This document shows, piece after piece, positions 8,132 to 17,940 of a stretch of 64,000 nucleotides of DNA. The first letter of the stretch is position 1. Each line of letters begins with the position of its first letter. The position numbers and the translations under genes are program-made. Under the pieces are notes generated by a model. The model searched no databases. It was not told the DNA's origin and worked only from the letters and a program-made list of their open reading frames with translations. The DNA comes from JAWKUK01 sp964402175 (GTDB lineage: Bacteria > Planctomycetota > UBA1135 > GCA-002686595), in assembly GCA_964402175.1 (NCBI GenBank), contig CAYOBN010000013.1, positions 1-64,000 on the forward strand, in the 5' to 3' direction.

Positions 8132-9951
8132 TCGCGCGAGGGGCTGGGTTCGAGGATCCTGTGGTTCCGGCCTGCGGCCAGGTTCTGCAGCGTTTGCTCG
8201 CGGCCCGAGGGCCAGCGGATGCGGAGAGATGCGACTTCGGTGTGCTCGCCGAGGCCGAAGTGCACGCGGCGCGGGCCTTGGCTGGAGAACCCCCCGCCCA
8301 GGACGACGACGCGCACTTGCGTGTGGGGGCCGTACGTCGCGTAGACGTGCGCGCCCGCGGCGTCGGGGTTGCTGCCGCCTTCGGCGGCGGGCGCTGCTGC
8401 GAGATCGAAGGTGATCCAGTTGCTCGTGTCGCTGGCCGGGGCTTCGTTGCGATAGACGAGCAGCGGACCGTTCTGGTTCGCGACGACGACATCCAGGCGT
8501 CCATCGTCGTCCATGTCGGCCAGCACGACGCCGCGGCCGTCGTAGGTGTCCACGATGCCGACCTCGGCGCCCAACTCGACGAAGGACCTGCCGGCGCGGT
8601 TCTTGAGCACACGCGTGCGCTCGTAACCCGAGAGGCTGCGACCCTCGAAGGGCGGCCAGTTGAGCGCGTCTTCGAAGAGCTTGCCGTTGCCGCCCGCGAC
8701 CTTGCCCATGTCGTACCAGTAGTCGCGCTCGCGGTCCGCCGAGATGAACCCGTTGACGACGACGAGGTCCTGCCAACCGTCGAGGTCCAGGTCACCGAAC
8801 GCGCTGCCCCACGCCCAGCCGCAGTTGCGCACGGGGCCCTCGGGGCCGTCGACGAGGCCCTTGCCGTCGGCCAATCGGTTGATGCGCAGGTTGTTGCCCT
8901 GGAAGATGTAACCGGGCTGCGAGATGTTCGTGACGTACACCGCGAGCCGCCCGCGGTTCTCGATGTCACCGAGCGACGCCGACATGCCCGACTTCGATTG
9001 CCGGTCGAGGTCGACGTCGGCGGGCGCGAAGCCGCGCCCCTGTTGGTTGAGCAAGAGCTCTTCCGAGCCGTAGTCGTTGGCGATGTAGAGGTCCGTCCAG
9101 CCGTCGTCATCGAAGTCCGCCGCGACGCTCGCATACGTCCAGCGGCTGCCGCCGATGCCGAACGCGTCGGACACGTCTTCGAAGCGCCCGCCGCCGACGT
9201 TCCGGAAGAGGCGGTTGCGGCCCCCGTTCTCCGAGAACTCGAAGCTGTCCTGCATGATGCGCGTCGACGACACGTTCCACAGGTCGACCTCCTCGCGGAA
9301 GTACCCGCCGACGAACAGGTCCACGAGGCCGTCGCGGTCCGCATCGAAGAAGAGCGCCGTGTGGGCGTTCATCCACACGTCCGCGAAGCCGCTGTCCGCG
9401 GTCGCGTCGCGGAAGCGCCGCGGGCTGTCCTGCAGGAAGAACTGCGGCCGGCCCCACTTGATCAGGAACACATCGAGGTCGCCGTCGCCATCGATGTCGG
9501 CCCAGGAGGAGCCGGTGGTACAGCCGACACCGTCGCGGTTCACGTCGGCGAGGCCCGCTTCGGCCGCGCCGTCGCGGAAGCTCACGCGGCCCGCCGCGTC
9601 GCGCTCCTGGAAGTAGAGCGCGTTGGGCGCTCCGTGGGCGCTCGTCGTCGCGTAGACGTCGAGCAGGCCGTCGCCGTCGGCGTCCACGACGGCGAGGGAG
9701 GCCCCCGTCGCGGTGATCTGCGCGGCGATGGGGGCCAGGGCCCCGTCGATCCGCGCGGGCGCGTGGCGGAAGTCGAGGCCCCACTCCGCGGTCACGTCCC
9801 GCAGGCGGAAGCCGTGCCGCGGGTTGCTCCCCGAGTCCGTGGGGGGGGCTGGGACGCGCGCGGCGCGGTGCGCGAAGACGAGCAAGCCCACGAAGGCGCC
9901 CGTCACGACGAAGCGCTTCCACAGGGGGGGGCCTTGGGCTGCGGGCGACAT
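8128..9951 (-). CDS. FG-GAP/VCBS repeat protein of the CRTAC1 (ASPIC/UnbV) type, exported
   Basis: A 607-residue protein anchored by an N-terminal hydrophobic segment (residues 13-29). It is followed by at least five beta-propeller-type repeats with calcium-binding loops such as DADGDGLLD, DIDGDGDLD, DADRDGLVD, DFDDDGWTD and DMDDDGRLD. The C-terminus (about 515-600) resembles the ASPIC/UnbV domain (GAHVYATYG, RRVHFGLGE, IRWPSG). Such proteins are extracytoplasmic binding scaffolds. The 4-bp overlap with the downstream RnfD-like gene suggests a two-gene system that links an outward-facing propeller with a membrane flavoprotein. Confidence 0.88.
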   Translation of the reverse strand: MSPAAQGPPLWKRFVVTGAFVGLLVFAHRAARVPAPPTDSGSNPRHGFRLRDVTAEWGLDFRHAPARIDGALAPIAAQITATGASLAVVDADGDGLLDVYATTSAHGAPNALYFQERDAAGRVSFRDGAAEAGLADVNRDGVGCTTGSSWADIDGDGDLDVFLIKWGRPQFFLQDSPRRFRDATADSGFADVWMNAHTALFFDADRDGLVDLFVGGYFREEVDLWNVSSTRIMQDSFEFSENGGRNRLFRNVGGGRFEDVSDAFGIGGSRWTYASVAADFDDDGWTDLYIANDYGSEELLLNQQGRGFAPADVDLDRQSKSGMSASLGDIENRGRLAVYVTNISQPGYIFQGNNLRINRLADGKGLVDGPEGPVRNCGWAWGSAFGDLDLDGWQDLVVVNGFISADRERDYWYDMGKVAGGNGKLFEDALNWPPFEGRSLSGYERTRVLKNRAGRSFVELGAEVGIVDTYDGRGVVLADMDDDGRLDVVVANQNGPLLVYRNEAPASDTSNWITFDLAAAPAAEGGSNPDAAGAHVYATYGPHTQVRVVVLGGGFSSQGPRRVHFGLGEHTEVASLRIRWPSGREQTLQNLAAGRNHRILEPSPSRE

Positions 9952-9984
9952 GTCGCCTCAGTCTATGCCGTGATAGGCATTCCT

Positions 9985-10003
9985 GCGGCGGGTTCGCCGC
10001 CGC
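9985..10003 (-). terminator. Short GC hairpin after the HTH gene
   Basis: GCGGCGG-gttcg-CCGCCGC, a 7-bp stem 26 bp past the stop of the HTH gene and before the start of the FG-GAP gene. There is no T-run. It probably separates the two transcripts. Confidence 0.4.
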
Positions 10004-10028
10004 TTCGCGCGCGGATGCAGCGCCTGCC

Positions 10029-10391
10029 TCAGGCGGCGACCGGCTCGTCCGCGGGCTGCGCGCTGCGCTGGCGCGCCGGGGCCATACGCAGCTCGAGGCG
10101 CAGGTCCAGGGCGCGGGCGACGCGGCGCAGGGTGCTCAGGGAATCCCCCTCCCAGGTCGGGTCCTCCCACAGGGACACCACCTGCTCGGGCACCCCGCAG
10201 CGCCGCGCGAGCTCGGCTTGGCTGATGCCGGCCCCGCGGCGCGCTTCGCGCACCAAGGTGGCCGTCACGGCGCTCGCCGTCGACAGGCCCAGGAGGTCGT
10301 AGGTGGCAAGCTCGTAGGCGACGTGGTCGCTCTGGTGCGGGAAGGCGCGGGTCATGGCGGGGATTTGGCCGGGGTTGGCCATTGGGCGCAT
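10029..10391 (-). CDS. Xre-family helix-turn-helix protein
   Basis: About 120 residues with one helix-turn-helix of the Xre/Cro type (VREARRGAGISQAELARRCG, then VSLWEDPTWEGDSLSTLRRVARAL). The core DNA-binding domain spans about residues 47-100 and the C-terminus is disordered. Three in-frame ATGs (10391, 10382, 10355) are possible. The last, giving MTRAFPHQSD, is the most conservative, and no ribosome-binding site decides between them. The gene is divergent from mutM with about 60 bp between them. No toxin gene is adjacent, so an antitoxin role is not supported. Confidence 0.7.
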   Translation of the reverse strand: MRPMANPGQIPAMTRAFPHQSDHVAYELATYDLLGLSTASAVTATLVREARRGAGISQAELARRCGVPEQVVSLWEDPTWEGDSLSTLRRVARALDLRLELRMAPARQRSAQPADEPVAA

Positions 10392-10451
10392 CTATCGGCG
10401 CCTCGCGCGCGGAACTCGAGAAGGATCCGCCGGAAGTATCCTGCTCGGCCC

Positions 10452-11276
10452 ATGCCCGAGCTCCCCGAGGTCGAGACCACCGCGCGCCTCGTGCGCCCGC
10501 ACGTCGTGGGGCGCACGATCGGCGCGGTGCGGGTGCTCTGGCCGCGCACCCTCGGCGGACTGACCCCCGCGAGCTTCGAGCGCGCTGTCGTCGGCGCCAG
10601 GGTCCTGTCGGTCGGTCGGCGCGCGAAGTGGGTCGTGCTCGAACTCGAGGGCGCCGGAGCGCTCCTCGTGCACCTGCGCATGACCGGGCGCCTCGTCGTC
10701 GAGCCCCGCGCCGACGATGCGGGGCCGTGGCTGCGCGTCGGGCTCGGGCTGGACGACGGCCGCGAGCTCCGGTTCCTCGACGTGCGCAAGTTCGGGCGCG
10801 TCCTGCACGTGGCCGAGCCCAGCGCCGTGTTCGCCGAGCTCGGACCCGAGCCGCTCGGCCCGGAGTTCACGCCCGAGGTCTTGCTGGCCGGTTTGCGCGC
10901 GCGGCGCCGCGCTTTGAAGCCCTTGTTGCTCGATCAGGGCTTTGTCGCGGGCCTCGGCAACATCTACGTCGACGAGGCGCTGCACGCCGCGCGGCTGCAT
11001 CCCCTGCGCCGTTCGGACGAGGTCACGCCGCGCGCCGCGCGGGCCCTGCACGCCGCGATCCAGCGCATCCTGGCCGCGGCCATCGAGCGCGAAGGCAGCT
11101 CGTTCGATGTCTTCTACCGCACGCCGGAAGGGCGGCCCGGGGAGTACCAGCACCTGTTCCAGGTCTACGGCCGCGATGGGCAGCCGTGTGCGACGTGCGG
11201 CGCGACGATCCAGAAGATCGTCGTCGGGCAGCGCGGCACGCACTTCTGTGCGCGCTGCCAACGGACGAAGCCGTAA
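10452..11276 (+). CDS. mutM: Formamidopyrimidine-DNA glycosylase
   Basis: A 274-residue bifunctional DNA glycosylase/AP lyase that removes 8-oxoguanine and ring-opened purines. The catalytic N-terminus PELPEVET is intact, with Pro2 as the nucleophile and Glu3 as the acid, so the ATG at 10452 must be the start. HLRMTGRL, the H2TH region with QGFVAGLGNIYVDEALH, and the C-terminal zinc finger CATCG...CARC (about residues 243-265) are all present. Length is normal for the family. The gene ends 10 bp from a convergent gene. Confidence 0.96.
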   Translation: MPELPEVETTARLVRPHVVGRTIGAVRVLWPRTLGGLTPASFERAVVGARVLSVGRRAKWVVLELEGAGALLVHLRMTGRLVVEPRADDAGPWLRVGLGLDDGRELRFLDVRKFGRVLHVAEPSAVFAELGPEPLGPEFTPEVLLAGLRARRRALKPLLLDQGFVAGLGNIYVDEALHAARLHPLRRSDEVTPRAARALHAAIQRILAAAIEREGSSFDVFYRTPEGRPGEYQHLFQVYGRDGQPCATCGATIQKIVVGQRGTHFCARCQRTKP

Positions 11277-11286
11277 GGGCCCACGC

Positions 11287-11757
11287 TCAGACGCGCATGC
11301 GCCAGGCGGCTTCGACCTCGGGCACCGAGGGCCACTGCTCGGCCGCGAGGGCGAGGTACAGCGTCACGTCGGCGGGGTCGTACTTCTTGTCGAGCTCGGC
11401 GACGGTGCCGGCGACCTTCGCGGGGTCGGGCTTCGACGTGTCGACGTCTTCGACCATGCAGTTCTCGTGCGGCACGCCGGTGCCGTCGAGGAACTCGGCC
11501 ACGAGGTCCTTTGCCTTGGTCACCAGGTAGCTGCCGAAGAGCTCGTAGCAGAGCTCGGTCTCCCGGCCCTTGATGAGGAGCTTGCGCGCCGTCGCCGCAC
11601 GCTTCTCGAAGGCCAGCTTCTTGATCGCGATCGGGCGGAACTTCAACGCCGCGGCGACCTTGTCGTCGAGCGGCCCGTACCCCTGCTGGGCCAGGGCCTC
11701 GTAGATCGCGAGGAAACGTTCCGGGGTCAGCGACTCGAGCTGCTGGAGGACCTTCAT
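11287..11757 (-). CDS. Conserved-looking hypothetical protein
   Basis: A 156-residue soluble, Lys/Glu/Ala-rich, mostly helical protein, MKVLQQLESLTPERF at the start and EAAWRMRV at the end. No signal peptide, membrane segment or recognised motif is visible. The start at 11757 gives the sensible N-terminus; the frame continues upstream to 11895 but there encodes low-complexity sequence that overlaps the divergent transporter gene. The composition (balanced charge, few Arg/Pro runs) argues for a real protein. Function unknown. Confidence 0.65.
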   Translation of the reverse strand: MKVLQQLESLTPERFLAIYEALAQQGYGPLDDKVAAALKFRPIAIKKLAFEKRAATARKLLIKGRETELCYELFGSYLVTKAKDLVAEFLDGTGVPHENCMVEDVDTSKPDPAKVAGTVAELDKKYDPADVTLYLALAAEQWPSVPEVEAAWRMRV

Positions 11758-11848
11758 GGTGGCTTGGGGTGCGCCCTCTGGCGCACAGCGGGGCGGAGAG
11801 TCTACCCGCTCCCTACCGGGTCCGGGGCGTTCTTGCGAAGATGGGGGG

Positions 11849-12613
11849 ATGGAGCCAGGCAACATCGGGCGCCGGAGCGGGCGGGCTGAGGGCACCTACG
11901 CGGTCCTCGTCGGCCTCTTCATGGTCACCCTGGTCCTGACGAACGTCGTCGGGACGAAGCTCTTTGTCTTGCAGCTCGGGGGCCTCGGCGAGGCGCTGGG
12001 GGCGGGGGCGACGGTGACCCTGACCTCGGGGATCCTGACCTACCCGATCACGTTCTTGCTGACGGACCTCGTCGCGGAGATCTGGGGGCGCCGTCGCGCG
12101 GACCTCATGGTCTGGGCGGGGTTCGGCGCGAGCCTCTTGATGCTGGGCATCGTGAAGCTCGCGGTCGCGTTGCCGCCGGCGGGGATCTGGACGCAGCCGG
12201 CGTACGGGCTGGACGATGCGGCGGCGATGCAGAACGCGTTCCAGGCGACGTTTGCGGCGCCGGGGCTCTTGTTGTTTGCGTCGATGACGGCGTACCTCGT
12301 CGCGCAGCTCCTCGACGTGCGGCTCTACCACTTCTGGTGGCGGGTCACCGGGGGGCGGCATATGTGGCTGCGCAACAACGGCTCGACGTGGCTCAGCCAG
12401 CTCGTCGACACCGCGATCGTGAACTCGATCTTCCTGCGCGGGTTCTTCGGCTTCGACTGGAGCGTGATCGTAGGGATCATTTGGGCCAACTATCTGGTGA
12501 AGCTGGCTATGGCGCTGCTCGACACCCCGGTGCTGTACGCCGCGCGCCGTGGGATGGAGGGGTGGCTCGGGATCGCCCACGATGCGCGGCGTGCGCGGGC
12601 GCCGTTGGAGTGA
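11849..12613 (+). CDS. Queuosine-precursor transporter, YhhQ (VUT) family
   Basis: A 254-residue inner-membrane protein with about six hydrophobic segments. The family hallmark LTYPITFLLTDLVAEIWGRR (about residues 65-84) is clear, followed by YLVAQLLDVRLYHFW and the GSTWLSQLVDTAIVNSIF region. These proteins import preQ0/preQ1 (or queuine) for queuosine tRNA modification. No queuosine biosynthesis gene is nearby. The ATG at 11849 follows a GGGGGG tract. The gene ends about 35 bp before the first GGTACC palindrome. Confidence 0.9.
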   Translation: MEPGNIGRRSGRAEGTYAVLVGLFMVTLVLTNVVGTKLFVLQLGGLGEALGAGATVTLTSGILTYPITFLLTDLVAEIWGRRRADLMVWAGFGASLLMLGIVKLAVALPPAGIWTQPAYGLDDAAAMQNAFQATFAAPGLLLFASMTAYLVAQLLDVRLYHFWWRVTGGRHMWLRNNGSTWLSQLVDTAIVNSIFLRGFFGFDWSVIVGIIWANYLVKLAMALLDTPVLYAARRGMEGWLGIAHDARRARAPLE

Positions 12614-12649
12614 GAGGGGGAGGTGCTGAGCGGTGGGTACCGCGCGGTG

Positions 12650-12872
12650 GGTACCTGGTACGCTTCGACGAGCGCGCGCCTTTTGTTTTTTGGCTCGCCT
12701 TTGCGCTCTCGCGCGCTCGTCGGAGCGTACCTGGTACCGTTTGATTCGGCGGTACGGGAGACCGAGAACCCCCGATTCGAACGGTACCAGGGACGCTTTG
12801 ACGAGCGCGCGAGAGAGTAAAGGCGAGACAGGAGAGGTACGGGCGCGCGCTCGTCAAAGCGTACCTGGTACC
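12650..12872. repeat. GGTACC composite palindrome, copy 1
   Basis: This lies between convergent genes. Hairpin 1 spans 12650-12738, with 28-nt arms that pair except for a T-T mismatch and one G-T wobble. Hairpin 2 spans 12783-12872, with 28-nt arms and a single G-A mismatch. Between them a shorter stem joins 12733-12749 with 12772-12788. Each arm is bounded by GGTACC. The arms share GACGAGCGCGC and the loops carry CTCGCCTTT in opposite orientation, so hairpins 1 and 2 are inverted relatives. A sister copy lies at 22308-22593. It may act as a bidirectional terminator or be a mobile repeat. Confidence 0.85.
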
Positions 12873-12884
12873 TACCTACCTACC

Positions 12885-13308
12885 TCACTCTTCGTCGTCG
12901 AGGAGCTCCGGATCCAGCACCGTCGCCTGCAGCGTCACCGCTTTGCCGGCCAGCGGGTGGTTGAAGTCCAGCACCACGGCTTCGTCATCGACTTCGAGGA
13001 TGCGGGCGTCCATGTCCTCGACCTCGCCGTCGTCGTGTTCGACGGTGACCGAGATCTCCGCGCCGCGCTCGAGCTCGGCGTCGCCGCCGAACTCCGAGCG
13101 GGGGACGGATTGGATCGCGTCCGGGTCGTAGTCGCCGAAGACTTCGCCCGCGGCGAACTCGACCTCCACGACGTCGCCGATCTTCGCGCCGGCCAGCTTC
13201 GCTTCCAAGGCCGGCGGGAGCTGGCCTTGGCCCAGGACGATCTCGAGCGGCTCGTCGCCCCCGATCTCGTCCCCGTCGGGGCCGATGGCGACGAGGTCGA
13301 TCAGCAGT

Positions 13309-13331
<23 letters not shown>
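12885..13331 (-). CDS. FKBP-type peptidyl-prolyl isomerase, SlyD-like
   Basis: A 148-residue protein. LVLGQGQLPPALEAKLAGAK-type sequence near residues 30-50 (here IVLGQGQLPPALEAKL), EVFGDYDP (about 67-74) and LDFNHPLAGK near residue 128 are the typical SlyD pattern of an FKBP fold with an inserted flap domain. It would catalyse prolyl isomerisation and chaperone folding in the cytosol. The His-rich metal-binding tail of E. coli SlyD is absent; the C-terminus is acidic (DPELLDDEE). The start at 13331 overlaps the 3' end of speA by 23 bp in another frame, so it is translated downstream of speA in the same unit. Confidence 0.88.
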
Positions 13332-15285
<1,954 letters not shown>

Positions 15286-15427
15286 CAAGGTGGCTTTCGG
15301 TGTCGAGGGTGCGAGGCGTCGCCGTCTCCGGCCCGGCCTCCTCCGGATTGAGGCGCAAGATACTATCCGCTCGCCGGTTGGGGCGGAATTCGCGTCCTGG
15401 GCGCCGGCGGCGGTACCCTCGTGCGCC

Positions 15428-16891
15428 ATGACCCGCATCCGTTATGTCAAGAGCGTCAAGGCGCTCATCGAGGGCAAGGACACGCTCCTCCTGGTCGCGC
15501 CGAAGCGCGTTTTCGACGACGGCACCTTCCTCCAGAGCCTGCCCGAGGAGCACATGCGCCTCGCGCTGGAGCTCGCGAAGGACACGCCGCCGGGGCCCAC
15601 GGGCAACGCCGCGGGCACGCTGGTGTCCGGCGCCAGCCCCCGGAAGCTCGGGATCGGCGTCCTGCCGGACAGCGTGTCGCGGCACAACTCGCCGACCCGC
15701 GCCGAGGCCATCCGGAAGGTGGTCGCACAGTCCATGACGGGCCGCAAAGGCGCGGCGGCGATCCTTCTGGTGCTCGATGACCCGGAGCACTACCGCGCCG
15801 CGGCGGTGGCGATCGCCCGCTGCCTGCCGCGCTTCAGCGCGACCAGCGGCAAAGCGCCCGAGGAGCCGAAGCTCGACATCCTGGCGCTCGGCCCCGACGG
15901 CGCCCCGCTCGCGGCGGACACACGCACGATCGAGGTCGCCGAGGCCGCGCGCGAAGCGGCGCGCCTCGTCGATGTCCCGCCGAGCGACCTCGACCCCGCC
16001 GGCTTCCAGATCGAGGTCACGAAGCTCGTCCGCGGCCTCAAGGGGGTCACGAAGAAGGTCATCGTCGGCGACCAGCTCGTCGCACAGGGCCTCGGCGGCA
16101 TCCACGCCGTGGGCCGCACGGCGATCTCCCCGCCCCGGCTCATCGTCCTGACCGCGAAACCGGCGCGCGGCGCGAAGCGCCACGTCGCGCTCGTCGGCAA
16201 GGGGGTTACGTATGACACCGGCGGCCTGTCCATCAAGACCGGGGGCGCGATGGTCGGCATGAAAGGCGACATGGGCGGCGCTGCGGCGGTGCTCGGCGCG
16301 TTCGTCGCGCTCGCCAAAGCGGGCCCGCCGTGCAAGGTCAGCGCCCTGCTCTGCCTCGCAGAGAACGCGATCGGTCCCGCGGCGTTCAAGAACGACGACG
16401 TGATCACGCTGCACTCCGGCAAGACGGTCGAGATCAACAACACCGATGCAGAGGGCCGCTTGCTGCTCGGCGACGGCGTCAGCTACGCCGCGCGTGCGCT
16501 GAAAGCCGACGTCATCCTGGACGCCGCGACGCTGACCGGGGCCCAGGGGGTCGCGACCGGCAACATGCACGGCGCTCTCATCAGCAACGACGAAGCGCTC
16601 GAGGCGTTGATGGTCGCCGCCGGGCGAGCCACCGGTGACCTTGTGCACGCCCTGCCGTTTGCGCCCGAGTTCTACCGCGCGGAGTTCAAGAGCGAAGTCG
16701 CGGACATGCGCAACTCCGTCGCCAACCGTAGCAACGCTCAAGTGAGCTGCGCGGCCGAGTTCGTGCACTGGCACCTCGACGGCACGGGCGCGAAGTGGGC
16801 GCACGTGGACCTGGCGTTCCCCGCGTGGCAGCGCGGGCGCGGCACAGGGTTCGGTGTCGCGCTGCTCGAAGAGGCCGTGCGGCGGCTCTGA
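15428..16891 (+). CDS. M17 leucyl aminopeptidase, NPEPL1-like
   Basis: A 487-residue metallo-exopeptidase that removes N-terminal amino acids from peptides. The two-metal site is visible in the VGKGVTYDTGGLSIKTG region (about residues 256-272), DMGGAAAVLGAF and NTDAEGRL (about 337-344). The C-terminal half, e.g. VADMRNSVANRSN and GTGFGVALL, reads closer to the animal NPEPL1 branch than to E. coli PepA, as judged from memory. The N-terminal domain is less conserved. It ends 4 bp from the stop of the convergent dus gene. Divergent from speA, with about 140 bp between the starts. Confidence 0.92.
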   Translation: MTRIRYVKSVKALIEGKDTLLLVAPKRVFDDGTFLQSLPEEHMRLALELAKDTPPGPTGNAAGTLVSGASPRKLGIGVLPDSVSRHNSPTRAEAIRKVVAQSMTGRKGAAAILLVLDDPEHYRAAAVAIARCLPRFSATSGKAPEEPKLDILALGPDGAPLAADTRTIEVAEAAREAARLVDVPPSDLDPAGFQIEVTKLVRGLKGVTKKVIVGDQLVAQGLGGIHAVGRTAISPPRLIVLTAKPARGAKRHVALVGKGVTYDTGGLSIKTGGAMVGMKGDMGGAAAVLGAFVALAKAGPPCKVSALLCLAENAIGPAAFKNDDVITLHSGKTVEINNTDAEGRLLLGDGVSYAARALKADVILDAATLTGAQGVATGNMHGALISNDEALEALMVAAGRATGDLVHALPFAPEFYRAEFKSEVADMRNSVANRSNAQVSCAAEFVHWHLDGTGAKWAHVDLAFPAWQRGRGTGFGVALLEEAVRRL

Positions 16892-16895
16892 CAGG

Positions 16896-17894
16896 TTACG
16901 TACTCGGTGCAGCGACGAGGGCCCGCAGCCGCGCGATGACCGCCAGCGGCTCGGGCTCGCGCAGCCACGTGAGGCGGTCCTCTTCGTCGCGCACGACGCC
17001 GCCCGCCGTCCAGTACCGCAGGAGCTGCTTCACGCGCTGCACGGGGCTCTTCGGCTCACCGGCGCACGCGACGAGGTAGTCGTAGTACTCCAGCAGGAAC
17101 GTCGCCGCCTCCGCTGCGGAGACCTCTCGACCCGAGAAGACCCACGGGTCGGCGATCGCTCCGCGGCCGACCATCGCGAAGCTCGCGCCGGTCTCGCGCC
17201 GCATGCGCTCGAGGTCGGCGTGGGTCTCGACGCTGCCGTTGCCGCACACGGGGATCGACACCGCGTTGACGGCGCGCGCGATGCGCGTCCAGTCGACCTC
17301 GGGCTGGTAACCCTCCTCGCGCGTGCGGCAGTGCACCGTCAAGAGGTCCGCGCCGCCCGCTTCGACCGCGCGCGCCAGCACCTCGACGTCGCGCGCGTGG
17401 TCGTAACCCGCGCGGATCTTCGCCGTGACGGGGACCGCGCCCGCGACGGCGCGCACTACGGAGCTGACCACTTCTTCCATCCCGCGCGGATCGCGCAGCG
17501 CGCCCGCGCCCGCGCAGCCCCGCAGCGCGCCCTTGGCCGGGCAGCCGAAGTTCAGGTCGACCAGCGGCACGCCGAGCTCGACGGCGTGCACGGCCGAGGC
17601 CATCAGCGCGCTCGGCTCGCGCCCCATGAGCTGCACCCCGACCGGGGCAGGGAAACGCCGCGGACCGAGGTGCTCCAAGAACACCTTCTTCGGCACCGCA
17701 TGGTCGACGACGCGCACGAACTCGGTGTAGGCGCCGCCGAGCGCCTCGGGCGGGTTGCGCGCGAGCACCAGGTCCCGGAACGACGGTGCCGTCACCCCTT
17801 CCATGGGCGCGAGGAGCCACGGGCCGGTGAACGGCAGCGGCGGGCCGGGGCCGCGGCGACTGGGTCGCGGGTCGAGGGTCGGTGAGGCGTGCAC
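16896..17894 (-). CDS. tRNA-dihydrouridine synthase family protein
   Basis: About 332 residues. It contains the FMN-barrel motifs LLAPMEGVTAPSFRDL, LNFGCPAKGALRGCAGAG (active-site Cys region), VTAKIRAGYD, LLTVHCRTREEGY and MVGRGAIADPW, typical of Dus enzymes that reduce uridine to dihydrouridine in tRNA, closest in feel to DusC. The start is uncertain. A GTG at 17894 precedes the APMEGVT motif by about 30 residues, with AGGAGG immediately before it, which is too close to be an ordinary Shine-Dalgarno site. The frame continues upstream over the divergent dehydratase gene, which must be excluded. Confidence 0.9.
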   Translation of the reverse strand: MHASPTLDPRPSRRGPGPPLPFTGPWLLAPMEGVTAPSFRDLVLARNPPEALGGAYTEFVRVVDHAVPKKVFLEHLGPRRFPAPVGVQLMGREPSALMASAVHAVELGVPLVDLNFGCPAKGALRGCAGAGALRDPRGMEEVVSSVVRAVAGAVPVTAKIRAGYDHARDVEVLARAVEAGGADLLTVHCRTREEGYQPEVDWTRIARAVNAVSIPVCGNGSVETHADLERMRRETGASFAMVGRGAIADPWVFSGREVSAAEAATFLLEYYDYLVACAGEPKSPVQRVKQLLRYWTAGGVVRDEEDRLTWLREPEPLAVIARLRALVAAPST

Positions 17895-17940
17895 CCTCCT
17901 ATGGTAGAGCGCAGGGGGCCTCGCCCCGTAGGATGCCGGG

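Noticed and set aside
10029..10391. Xre protein as an antitoxin of a toxin-antitoxin pair
   Set aside because: No small toxin-like gene adjoins it; neighbours are mutM and the FG-GAP gene.
12507..12857. Arg/Ser-rich ORFs across the GGTACC palindromes as genes
   Set aside because: Similar peptides appear from both strands of each element because the DNA is palindromic. There is no independent coding evidence.
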